From the NCBI GenBank assembly GCA_964605705.1, contig CAZSDW010000041.1:1-22979 (forward strand): a stretch of 22,979 bases of DNA, read 5' to 3'. How positions within the stretch are numbered: the first letter of the stretch is position 1; every line of letters starts with the position of its first letter. The DNA is from CAZSDW01 sp964605705 (GTDB lineage Bacteria > Fidelibacterota > UBA2242). Below are positions 1-7,902 of the stretch, piece after piece. The notes beneath the pieces are model-generated. The model was not told the DNA's origin. It searched no databases and saw only the letters and a program-made list of their open reading frames with translations. The translations under genes were made by a program, and so were the position numbers.

Positions 1-2
1 AG

Positions 3-797
3 TTGCCGAACCGACCGCAGGTGAACCTTGTCCCGCAAATCAGTGACGATCCCTGGGCGAATTCGAAGAACGGGCAGTTCGAGGTTGAGGTTCGGATTGC
101 CGAGCCGGTTGAGCTCTCCGGAACGCAGCTGGTTTTTCAGTACGACAAAGAGCTGTTGCGATTTGACGGATTTATCAAAACCGGTGCAGCGGATCAGGCA
201 TTGTCGAAATCTCTGGCAAAAACCGTGCGTGAACAGAAACTTCATAATATTGCCAATATAGATGTCGGTTCAGAGAAATTGATCCTGCAACACGATCAGG
301 AAAATGTGGTTCTGCTGGATGTGGTCCAGATGTCGGATGTAGCGCCCTTTGCCGATAAAAATGGTGACGTTTTGGTTCTGCAATTCAGTGTTGCCAAAAG
401 TGGCATCTCGGATATCAATTACTGTTATTCCACTTTTGGAAATAATGCTCGGAAAATGAGTCTCGGAGAGGGCTCTGAGCAGATCGATTCGAAACTGCTG
501 ATACCGGAGACATTCGCCATTTACCAGAATTACCCGAATCCTTTCAATCCACTGACCACTCTCAAATATCAGGTTCCGGTTGCGGCGGATGTTTTCCTCC
601 GAATCTATGACCTGCAGGGACGACTGGTAACTGAATTGATCCATGACCATCAGCTGCCGGGTTATTATCTGACGCAGTGGGACAGCCGGAATCAGCATGG
701 TCAGATCGTCGCCAGCGGTTTGTACTTCTACCAATTCCATGCGAGATATGGAAACAAAACGTATCTGAAAACAAAGAAAATGATGATTTTGAAGTAG
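3..797 (+). CDS. 3' part of a secreted protein with cohesin-like domain and T9SS type A sorting tail (5' end outside window)
   Basis: The reading frame is open from the first bases and has no signal peptide. The TTG at position 3 is therefore unlikely to be the true start, and the gene probably begins upstream of the window. Residues about 24-140 of the visible part form a beta-rich module (GTQLVFQYDKELLRFDGF, later GDVLVLQFSVAKSG) that resembles cohesin-type folds; this is a weak call from pattern only. Residues about 170-264 are a typical T9SS C-terminal sorting domain: a Q-N-Y-P-N-P-F-N-P motif, then an I-Y-D-L-Q-G-R-L-V strand, SGLYFYQF, and a basic end (KTKKMMILK). By family knowledge, such tails route proteins through the type IX machinery to the cell surface. 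Substrate and function are not visible. The gene lies left of the tRNA-like remnant at 851-872, so it is probably native flank rather than part of the glucan locus. Confidence 0.8.
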   Translation: MPNRPQVNLVPQISDDPWANSKNGQFEVEVRIAEPVELSGTQLVFQYDKELLRFDGFIKTGAADQALSKSLAKTVREQKLHNIANIDVGSEKLILQHDQENVVLLDVVQMSDVAPFADKNGDVLVLQFSVAKSGISDINYCYSTFGNNARKMSLGEGSEQIDSKLLIPETFAIYQNYPNPFNPLTTLKYQVPVAADVFLRIYDLQGRLVTELIHDHQLPGYYLTQWDSRNQHGQIVASGLYFYQFHARYGNKTYLKTKKMMILK

Positions 798-843
798 ATT
801 ACTTTATATAATCTGACCGGGATTTCTTTAAATTAATTCCTTC

Positions 844-872
844 AGAAGAGCCTGCAACCCTCTGCTTAGAAG
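844..872 (-). repeat. tRNA-Arg remnant (candidate attachment-site copy)
   Basis: Positions 851-872 are identical over 22 bases to 22819-22840, the anticodon loop, 3' anticodon stem, variable loop and 5' T-stem of the intact tRNA-Arg(TCT). AGAAGAG at 844-850 also recurs at 22792-22798, just beyond the tRNA 3' end. This copy therefore looks like tRNA plus flank with exactly 20 bases missing (22799-22818 in the intact copy). The 22-base identity cannot reasonably be chance; the 7-base extension could be. The orientation matches the intact gene, as expected for a duplicated island attachment site. Confidence 0.75.
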
Positions 873-901
873 CAATATCATTTGTCGTCAATAAATGAAA
901 A

Positions 902-922
902 TTCGTATACGTCGTATATGAA
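902..922. repeat. Left copy of a palindromic boundary repeat
   Basis: CGTATACGTCGTATATG at 904-920 recurs exactly at 22572-22588 in the same orientation. It is a dyad centred on T912 (CGTATACG / CGTATATG, one mismatch). At this copy the symmetry extends by TT...AA to 902-922. It lies 12 nt beyond the stop of the response-regulator gene. It could be a recombination-site component, an operator, or a 3'-end signal. Confidence 0.65.
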
Positions 923-934
923 TTGGATTGATTA

Positions 935-2383
935 TTATTTTATCCCTAATTCCTTACAACTCCGGTAGAAATTTGATGGTGCCATGCCAAGTTTTTCAGC
1001 GGCTTCTGTGTCGGTTTTACTTTGCCTTAAAATAAATTCGATATACTTCCGGCGAAATAACCGATCCATTTCCTTGAAAGGTAGGATTTTATTAAAAGAA
1101 AATTCTGGTGGTTGGCTGGAAGCCGAAGGCAGACTGATAATTTCTCCCATACAGGTTTTGACCAATTCCGCTGATATTTCATTTTCATTGGTCAAGATTA
1201 CAATTCGCTGGGTAACATTTTTTAATTGACGGACATTTCCTGGCCAGGAATAGTTTTCTAATACTTTCAGTGCTTCCGGTGACAGTATCAAGGGCTCTAA
1301 TCCCATCTCCTGACAGTACAATTGGATAAAATGATTGGTTAGCAGGGCAATATCGCCTTTTCTTGTACTTAAGCTTGGAACTTTTATCTGAAGAATATTC
1401 AAGCGATAAAACAGATCTTCACGGAGTATATTTTTATCTAAAAGATCATCGACATTTCGATTGGTTGCAGCCAGTACCCTGACATCGACACTGTATTTCT
1501 TTTTCCGGCCGATTTTATCGATTTCACCTTCCTGTAAGACTCGTAATAGTTTCGCTTGAGCAGACTGAGGTAGCTCGGTTATTTCATCCAGGAACAAGGT
1601 GCCGCCATTAGCTTGTTCAAAAAGCCCTGGTTTGTCTGCATCAGCTCCGGTAAATGCTCCCTTTTCATATCCGAACAATTCACTCTCAATTAAATCTTTA
1701 GGGATGGCAGCACAGTTTACCGTGATAAAAGCCTCATATTTTCGGTCACTGAGGTAGTGAATATTCATTGCGATCAATTCTTTACCAGTACCCGATTCAC
1801 CAACAATCAAAACATTGGCATTCGGTTTTGAATATTTTTCGATTAATACGTTCAGTTTTTGCATTTCCGGAGATTGTCCCAGCAACGGTGTCTGTCCCAG
1901 AATCGCTTTAATTTTTTTATCAAGACGGCGACGAATAATATGTTGGGATATTTCAGCCTGTTTCAAAGCATAGGCGTTCATAATGCTTAGCACAAAATCG
2001 GTTGGCTGGTAAATAAATTCTTCAATATCACCGGGGTATTTGGTCCCATACCAATAAGCGCCACTTGCTAGTAATTTGTTGGCAAAACTCAAATCGGTCT
2101 GATTTATAGTCATTTTTGTAATAACCAGGATCTGAAGAGTCGGGTCCAGCGATTTTATCTTTTTTATTAACGCTTCACCATAAAGCCCACCGGAAATTTG
2201 ATAATCCATAATAATGACATCGAAATGTTTTCCTGATTTTATGCTTTCAAGGGCATCATACCCATTTTTAACAACATCCTGTATTTTGATTTTTGCTTCG
2301 TATGGACGAAGTGTTTTTTTAATGCGATCCACATCGTATGTTTCGTCCTCGATAATAAGGACGTTAATCAAGTCGTCATGCAT
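935..2383 (-). CDS. Sigma-54-dependent NtrC-family response regulator
   Basis: This 482-residue transcriptional activator has the full three-domain plan. Residues 6-135 are a receiver domain with acidic pocket E12/D13 and phosphoacceptor D60 (VIIMDY). Residues about 165-400 are an AAA+ domain with Walker A GESGTGKE, the sigma-54 contact loop ELFGYEKGAFTGA, Walker B GGTLFLDE and arginine-finger region REDLFYRLN. The C-terminus is a Fis-type helix-turn-helix (TEAAEKLGMAPSNFYRSCKEL). All motifs needed for ATP-driven opening of sigma-54 promoters appear intact. Its ATG overlaps the kinase stop (ATGCATGA), implying translational coupling with its partner kinase. As the last gene of the minus-strand arm, it probably controls the locus. 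I could not find a convincing -24/-12 sigma-54 promoter in the main control region, so its target is unproven. Confidence 0.93.
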   Translation of the reverse strand: MHDDLINVLIIEDETYDVDRIKKTLRPYEAKIKIQDVVKNGYDALESIKSGKHFDVIIMDYQISGGLYGEALIKKIKSLDPTLQILVITKMTINQTDLSFANKLLASGAYWYGTKYPGDIEEFIYQPTDFVLSIMNAYALKQAEISQHIIRRRLDKKIKAILGQTPLLGQSPEMQKLNVLIEKYSKPNANVLIVGESGTGKELIAMNIHYLSDRKYEAFITVNCAAIPKDLIESELFGYEKGAFTGADADKPGLFEQANGGTLFLDEITELPQSAQAKLLRVLQEGEIDKIGRKKKYSVDVRVLAATNRNVDDLLDKNILREDLFYRLNILQIKVPSLSTRKGDIALLTNHFIQLYCQEMGLEPLILSPEALKVLENYSWPGNVRQLKNVTQRIVILTNENEISAELVKTCMGEIISLPSASSQPPEFSFNKILPFKEMDRLFRRKYIEFILRQSKTDTEAAEKLGMAPSNFYRSCKELGIK

Positions 2384-3866
2384 TCATGCTTCTTTCGCGG
2401 TGATGTATGGTAATGATGAACAATGCTCCGCCAAATTCTGTGTTGGATGCTTTTAAATCCCAGGCGCAACGCTTATTGCATATTTGATATGCTATATAGC
2501 AGCCATATCCTGAATTTTCGGATTGGTTCTTTATCGTGGTATGTTCTAAAAATAATTTCTGAACACCACTTTCATCTACTTCCAGCAGCGCAGGATCGAT
2601 TCCAATGCCATTGTCACTGATAGTTATTGTCGAAGATTTTGTATTGGGATCAAATTTTGTCTGTACCCGGATTGTGATCTTTTTATCGGGATTGTGATCA
2701 ATGCTGTTATGAATCAGAGGTTCGAGAATCTCCCAGATGACAAATTCATTAATGTGTACAATCGGGAGGTTTTCGTCGAGGTCCGTAATGATGTTTTCTA
2801 AATTACCGATGTTCTCCGGACGACCAAATATATTGGTGACAATAAACCGGATGATGGCATTGATATCGCTTTGAAATGCCTGGTTTCGTATAGTATTTAA
2901 GGGAGGATTATAGGATTTCATGTCGTAGATGACACGCTGGATATAACTGGCATATTTTGATATTTTTTTGATTTCATCTTCCGGATTTACGGAATTTATG
3001 TTTCGCAAATCCTTCTTGATATAGCCCATAATCTTTTCAGCTTTATGGTGAGTGTGATAAATTCTCCTGGCAAAGTGCTGCTCCTTCTGAAGTTCAATAT
3101 TTTGTTTCAGTTGTTCCTGTTGTTCATCAAAAAGGCGGTGGAGTGCTGTATCGCGTTCTTTTACCATATATGAAGAGAGGTAAAACATGGACAATAGTCC
3201 CAACATAATAAGGGCAGTAAAAATGACACTGATATTTGAATAGCCAATGCTAATTTCTTTGATCAGGCTACGATAATCGACACCAATCCGCATATAAAGG
3301 GCTCCGGAATATTCACCTTCCAGAATAATCGGCACGATCACCTGAAATATATGTTCTTCATCGATAAAACTAATAATTGTTTGTTCTTCAGAAATTCGTT
3401 TTTCAACGGACCGATAACTGCCGATTGCAGCCTGATGCTTCAGTTGCGTAACCTCATTCGGTGCCACTGCTTCAAGATAATAAGCATATAAATCCTGACC
3501 GTTGTCAATGGTATAAACCTGTTGATCGTGAATGATAAACACACAGATCTCTTTAATATTTTCCCTTAGTGCCTGTTGGCTGAGAATCATATCGAAACCG
3601 TGAATCGTGTTTTGTTTGGATTCCGAATATTTATCCGGATTGCGGATTATCTGCTCCAGTAGTAATTCCAGAGAGGTCGTCGTCAGATCAGCGAGGTTTT
3701 CAATAGAAGTTCGGCGATATATTTCCGTTGTTTTGTTGAAGAGTTTATTCTTGGATAAATTGTTGATATACGTGGATATTGCTAAAAATGAGATGGTAAA
3801 AATAAAAATTAAAATGATATGCCTGATACCAAATTGGAATTCATTAATTCCGTCAGATAACTTCAT
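2376..3866 (-). CDS. Membrane-bound sensor histidine kinase with periplasmic sensing domain
   Basis: This 496-residue protein has a membrane segment at about 16-33, a periplasmic region at about 35-207 (probably a Cache/PAS-like sensor, judged by size and position), a second membrane segment at about 208-232, a coiled-coil linker at 236-265, a dimerisation/phosphotransfer region at 265-320 and an ATPase domain at about 335-490. In the ATPase domain the N-box is LIHNSIDHN, the G1 box is DNGIGI (418-423) and the G2 box is SGYGCYI (452-458). The H-box is atypical: the segment RRIYHTHHKAEKIMGYI offers H271, H273 or H274 as acceptor instead of the usual H-E-L-R-T-P pattern. The gene starts 4 nt after the solute-binding-protein gene and overlaps the regulator gene by 8 nt, so the three are almost certainly made together. 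The signal is probably a bound sugar passed on by that protein (inference). Confidence 0.88.
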   Translation of the reverse strand: MKLSDGINEFQFGIRHIILIFIFTISFLAISTYINNLSKNKLFNKTTEIYRRTSIENLADLTTTSLELLLEQIIRNPDKYSESKQNTIHGFDMILSQQALRENIKEICVFIIHDQQVYTIDNGQDLYAYYLEAVAPNEVTQLKHQAAIGSYRSVEKRISEEQTIISFIDEEHIFQVIVPIILEGEYSGALYMRIGVDYRSLIKEISIGYSNISVIFTALIMLGLLSMFYLSSYMVKERDTALHRLFDEQQEQLKQNIELQKEQHFARRIYHTHHKAEKIMGYIKKDLRNINSVNPEDEIKKISKYASYIQRVIYDMKSYNPPLNTIRNQAFQSDINAIIRFIVTNIFGRPENIGNLENIITDLDENLPIVHINEFVIWEILEPLIHNSIDHNPDKKITIRVQTKFDPNTKSSTITISDNGIGIDPALLEVDESGVQKLFLEHTTIKNQSENSGYGCYIAYQICNKRCAWDLKASNTEFGGALFIITIHHRERSMNA

Positions 3867-3870
3867 GTTT

Positions 3871-5136
3871 TTAGTCTGTTTTTTTTCTGAGCATTAATTG
3901 CTGGTGAATCTGATCTGCCAGCCGTTTTGAAAATTGGGTATAATTTGGCACCACCGGTCGATAGAAGCCGGAATCGACCAAATGTTTTAGATAAGGTAAA
4001 TAATCAATTTCCTTCAGAATATCCGGATCAGTATAATGGGCGCTTAAAACAGGCAGGTAACCCCCTTTCAGAAGCATGATTTTTTGGATTTCCGGAGAGA
4101 TCATATAATTCAGGAAAACAGCGGCTTCACGCTTCACTTTCGAGTGCCTGGATATCATATAGTTCCATCCTCCCAGAACCGAGGAGGCTGGTTGACCATC
4201 AAAATGCGGTAATGCAGCAAATCCAATCCGATTCTGTACGGTTGTGTCAACTGTCCGGAAAAATGTCGGCCAGCCTCTGAAAAATGGGATATCGTTCCGA
4301 AGGGCAAATTCATAGGATCGGTCTTCATTAAAAGTTGTGACTTCCGGTGGGGAGAGCCGGTATTCATAGATTAATTTATATATAAAGTCAGTCCCCTCTT
4401 CGGCTAAATCTGAATTGATCGCGAGTGAATCCTGATCGAATATCCTGGTAGTTTTCTGTGGTCCCAGGATTTCCATTACATTGACCGACAGACCCTCATA
4501 ATTAAATGCTTGAAATGCGTAAAATTTATTTGGGTGGTTGTATTTCAGACCCAATTCAACAAAATCTGTCCAGCTCAATGATCCCCTCAGAGCTGCTTCC
4601 AGGTTGCCATCCAGATCGATCTTCTCGGTTAGATCCCGTCGATAATACAGAACACCGACGTCCGTATGCAGGGGAATACTGACCAGAATGGAATCGGAAT
4701 AGGCGTTAGTCAACACATTCGGCAGGATGGAATTTAAGGTTTCTTTCGAAAAGTATTTATCTAGTGGTTCCGCCCAGATGGCAAAGCGTGAATTCCAGAC
4801 CTGGTCAATCGCAAATACATCAATTAAGCTGTTTTGGTTCCGCAGTGAGCGGGCAAGCAATTCTTTGCGGAGATTGGTATTGAATTTTATAAAGGGTAAA
4901 TCAATGGGAATTACCTCAATTTTACCTTTATATTGTCGGTTAAATTCATCTATGGCAATCTGGTGGGCAGGGGAAATGTTGTCAGCGTAGTATATTTTTG
5001 TAACCGAATTCACAACATTTCCTGATAAGTAGGAAATGCCTATCACTAGGGCGAGCAACAGTACAAGCAGGAATATAAAGGCCAGGATTAGGGGCCGGGA
5101 GCGTTTTACGGAGATCTTAAAGACAGGATTGTGCAT
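3871..5136 (-). CDS. Membrane-anchored extracellular solute-binding protein (family 1, sugar type)
   Basis: This protein of about 421 residues has an N-terminal hydrophobic anchor (PLILAFIFLLVLLLALVIGI) and no lipobox cysteine. A solute-binding fold of the ABC sugar family 1 type follows. Recognisable features are the early A-x-x-x-F-N-R-Q-Y-K-G-K-I-E-V-I segment, the hinge region IPLHTDVGVLYYRRDL, W-T-D-F-V-E-L, the GGWNYMISRHSK region and the C-terminal FLNYMISPEIQ. I chose ATG at 5136; an in-frame GTG at 5148 would add four residues, and neither has a clear ribosome-binding site. No ABC permease or ATPase gene is adjacent. The gene is followed after 4 nt by a histidine kinase, so it more likely serves as the ligand-binding partner of the kinase than as a transporter component. 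CGCTTTCAAGCG at 5148-5159, just upstream, is a short perfect dyad. Confidence 0.85.
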   Translation of the reverse strand: MHNPVFKISVKRSRPLILAFIFLLVLLLALVIGISYLSGNVVNSVTKIYYADNISPAHQIAIDEFNRQYKGKIEVIPIDLPFIKFNTNLRKELLARSLRNQNSLIDVFAIDQVWNSRFAIWAEPLDKYFSKETLNSILPNVLTNAYSDSILVSIPLHTDVGVLYYRRDLTEKIDLDGNLEAALRGSLSWTDFVELGLKYNHPNKFYAFQAFNYEGLSVNVMEILGPQKTTRIFDQDSLAINSDLAEEGTDFIYKLIYEYRLSPPEVTTFNEDRSYEFALRNDIPFFRGWPTFFRTVDTTVQNRIGFAALPHFDGQPASSVLGGWNYMISRHSKVKREAAVFLNYMISPEIQKIMLLKGGYLPVLSAHYTDPDILKEIDYLPYLKHLVDSGFYRPVVPNYTQFSKRLADQIHQQLMLRKKTD

Positions 5137-5204
5137 AAAATAAATCACGCTTTCAAGCGCTGAAAATATACTAATTATGTTGCTTAATTAATAGGATGTT
5201 AATT

Positions 5205-7877
5205 TCAATTCCCGGGCAGTGTAATTAACCTCATAAAATCCAAACGGGCCGCATTTGTCTCCCGATTCATGTTTGCGTTATGGACAAGATATTCAAGAAT
5301 GATGTTATGATCACCAGCTTTGAGATCAATGTGGATGGAATTTGAAAATCCCCAATCCGACCAGTTTTGGTCACCGCGCTGGGGAAATACGGCTACGCCA
5401 ATATAACGGTCATCCAGGAATACTGAACGAATTGCACAGCGGTTATTTGTATTAATGGGTCCATTGCCATTGCTATATCGGAAATCGATGGTATAAGTAC
5501 CCGGTTTTGAAACGGAAAATAAATATTTTACCTGGCGATTCTGAGACTGGGTTAAAATTAGGAAATCAGTTTCATTCATCCCGATTCCATCTTCCGGTTT
5601 GATGAAGATAGTATTTTGTGAATTAGTCACGGATACTGGTTCACTAAGGAAGGATTCATATCCGTTTTTATCTACCGCAAGAACCTGGTATTCGGAGTAA
5701 AAATCAATCGGGTTTATTGAAAAGGATCTTTGTCGGGTTGATACAACCGGTTTACCGTTTTGATAGATCAAATAATGATCGGCAGATTGAACCAGCGACC
5801 AGCTGATTGAATGATCCTTGATTTCTGCAATAGGTGTGTCCGGTGTGTACACAATGACTTTCTCGGTAATTGATCCTTGATCCATCTGGTTATTCATGAT
5901 GATGTGGATTGTATGGTTTCCGGATAAATTGGCAGGTACTCGGTGTTCATTTATTAATATATTGTCAAGGTAAAATTTGCTGATAGTGTTTCCAAAACCT
6001 TCAATAGTAATATCCAGTTGACTGTCTCGATAATGAAAATTGTTAAGTGAGCGAATGCCAGTGTAATTCTGGGGAATAAATGGATTGAAATTTATTTCGT
6101 CCGGTTGAAAATCCAGTCCGAAAAATATTCGGTAGATGATTGCCAGGTTGCCAGCAATGCTCCATAATTGCCGGTCGGAATTTATTTCGGTACCCATATA
6201 ATCACCAGTTTCAGCCACCATATTTTCTTTGTTGGTTAAAAACAACGCTGCCGGGCGATAAATGGCTGCAATGCTGTGCTCGACGCTGGCGGAGTTTCCC
6301 GTTTTTGCCGCAGCCCATGCCCAATATGCCTCTACAAAGGGCCAGATGCTATTATTATGATAGGCGGACATGTCTGGTATTTGGGGATAAAAACAGGGCG
6401 TTCCAAAGGAGGTAATCGGTGTATTGGATATGATCATTGATTTCTGATTTGTATCAGCAATGTCAAACAAGATACATAACGCCTCTCCCAACGTTTCGGA
6501 ACGAGGAGACAATGAAAAATAATTACGGCCGTACAGGTATTGTCCATAATAGTGCTTCTGATTATCCCAGAGCCATTTATTCATGGACAGTTTAATGGTT
6601 TCTGCAATGTTGTTGTACTTATTGGCCAGATCTATCTGCCCCAGATTGAGAGCCATCATAGATAAAATACGATATGTTTGATAGTGAACGGCATTTGTTC
6701 CCAGACATTGGGACATATAAATATCTTTCGAGTCCATCCAACGGGGATAACTCTGTTCACGCCAATCCAAAAATGATGATTCGCCATAAAACAGTCCGGT
6801 ATTAGAATTGACAGTAGTGAGCAAATCATCTTCCGCGGTATTTTTAATAATTTCAAATGACTCCCGAAGCCAGACAGTATCTCCGCTAACGGTGTAAATT
6901 TCCCACGCGGCCAGTGCCCAGGTCATGCGATCTGTGGAAACCGGCCAAGAGCCGCCGGTACCGGTATCCTGGATAATCCGCTGATTTTGAACTTTATGCA
7001 TGAGGCTTCTTCGTGCAACTTCCGGCTCAATTATCGCTAGCGAAAGCAAAATACTGTAGCTAATATCTCGGGTCCAGACTCCCGGCCATTTTGCGCCGGC
7101 CATAAATGTTCTATCTTCGCGAATATCGAGAATCAACTCTTCAAGGGACATTTTGTATAATGCGTCTGAGATTACGTATTCCGACCGGTATTCCGGATAG
7201 TTGGAGATATCTTGCTGCAAAGTCCAGGTTTGGTTTTTATTACTATTCTCTGCCTGCTGAAACTGTTGAACCATCAGTGAGATTGTATAAATACCGTCAC
7301 CATCCGGATCAGTCAATTTGAATTCGGATTTTCCCGGGAGGTTTGCAAAATCCCAGGATAAGGGAAGAGTATTTCCGGCAATATATAGCCCTTCAAAATC
7401 ATCGGCTCTGAAATGATCTCCGTTATAAAGAGTATAATAACCATCGTTTTTAAAAGCTTCCAACACCTGGTTCATATTAACCCGGATCGTTAAATTTATA
7501 TCTTCATCTAGATACCTGCTTCTCATCGAATCGATAATAATGGCATTCGGTGGATCAGCGGCTCCAAAGGTATAGATTGGAGAAACCTGTTCTCCGTTCT
7601 GAGATTCCAGAAACAAATGATGATCTTCTCCGGGATAGCGCTCGTTATCATTTCCATTTAGTGCAAATTTGAAATTCAGGATTCTACTGGTTGGTTTTTT
7701 AAAGCTGCTGACGTAATTGGAACGCAGTGAGGTATCTGCTGTTGCTACGGCACTATACCGACCTTGCTTGACGGCGTTGGGACCAATGGTGAAATGTTCG
7801 GATTGATAAAGATACTTACTGTCTGAACAACTAAGCAAACTCAGTGTGAGCAGAATAACCAGGATAAGACGTCGCAT
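5205..7877 (-). CDS. (alpha/alpha)6 glycosidase-like lipoprotein with C-terminal carbohydrate-binding-like domain
   Basis: I chose ATG at 7877, 33 codons inside the longest frame. It has GGAG 7 nt upstream and begins a lipoprotein signal (MRRLILVILLTLSLLSC, lipid-anchored C17). The 890-residue protein has beta-rich N-terminal regions, including PDGDGIYTI near 191-199, typical of starch-binding-like modules. The region about 235-590 resembles six-hairpin glycosidases (MGH1/GH63/GH15-like): WPGVWTRD (264-271), STDRMTWALAAWEIY, FLDWREQSYPRWM (369-381), HNNSIWPFVEAYWAW and QLWSIAGNLAIIYRIFFG. Candidate acid residues are D371 or E374 and E556; these are guesses. Residues about 680-755 look Fn3-like and 755-886 resemble a CBM6/35-type beta-sandwich. 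Beside two GH66 genes, a periplasmic or surface role in trimming alpha-glucan oligosaccharides is likely. The exact GH family is not certain. The gene starts 25 nt after the second GH66 gene. Confidence 0.8.
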   Translation of the reverse strand: MRRLILVILLTLSLLSCSDSKYLYQSEHFTIGPNAVKQGRYSAVATADTSLRSNYVSSFKKPTSRILNFKFALNGNDNERYPGEDHHLFLESQNGEQVSPIYTFGAADPPNAIIIDSMRSRYLDEDINLTIRVNMNQVLEAFKNDGYYTLYNGDHFRADDFEGLYIAGNTLPLSWDFANLPGKSEFKLTDPDGDGIYTISLMVQQFQQAENSNKNQTWTLQQDISNYPEYRSEYVISDALYKMSLEELILDIREDRTFMAGAKWPGVWTRDISYSILLSLAIIEPEVARRSLMHKVQNQRIIQDTGTGGSWPVSTDRMTWALAAWEIYTVSGDTVWLRESFEIIKNTAEDDLLTTVNSNTGLFYGESSFLDWREQSYPRWMDSKDIYMSQCLGTNAVHYQTYRILSMMALNLGQIDLANKYNNIAETIKLSMNKWLWDNQKHYYGQYLYGRNYFSLSPRSETLGEALCILFDIADTNQKSMIISNTPITSFGTPCFYPQIPDMSAYHNNSIWPFVEAYWAWAAAKTGNSASVEHSIAAIYRPAALFLTNKENMVAETGDYMGTEINSDRQLWSIAGNLAIIYRIFFGLDFQPDEINFNPFIPQNYTGIRSLNNFHYRDSQLDITIEGFGNTISKFYLDNILINEHRVPANLSGNHTIHIIMNNQMDQGSITEKVIVYTPDTPIAEIKDHSISWSLVQSADHYLIYQNGKPVVSTRQRSFSINPIDFYSEYQVLAVDKNGYESFLSEPVSVTNSQNTIFIKPEDGIGMNETDFLILTQSQNRQVKYLFSVSKPGTYTIDFRYSNGNGPINTNNRCAIRSVFLDDRYIGVAVFPQRGDQNWSDWGFSNSIHIDLKAGDHNIILEYLVHNANMNRETNAARLDFMRLITLPGN

Positions 7878-7902
7878 TGATACTCCATTTATTGTGACAG
7901 GA

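Larger units (their letters stand above)
798..934. other. Intergenic left boundary of the locus
   Basis: This 137-nt gap lies between the convergent ends of the T9SS gene (stop at 797) and the response-regulator gene (stop at 935, minus strand). It holds a tRNA-Arg-derived fragment at 844-872 and a palindromic repeat at 902-922, described separately. I see no strong rho-independent terminator for either neighbour. Confidence 0.7.

Noticed and set aside
5148..5159. CGCTTTCAAGCG as a LacI-type operator before the solute-binding protein
   Set aside because: The 12-bp dyad is short, occurs once, lacks the central CG typical of LacI-family sites, and no LacI-family gene is present.
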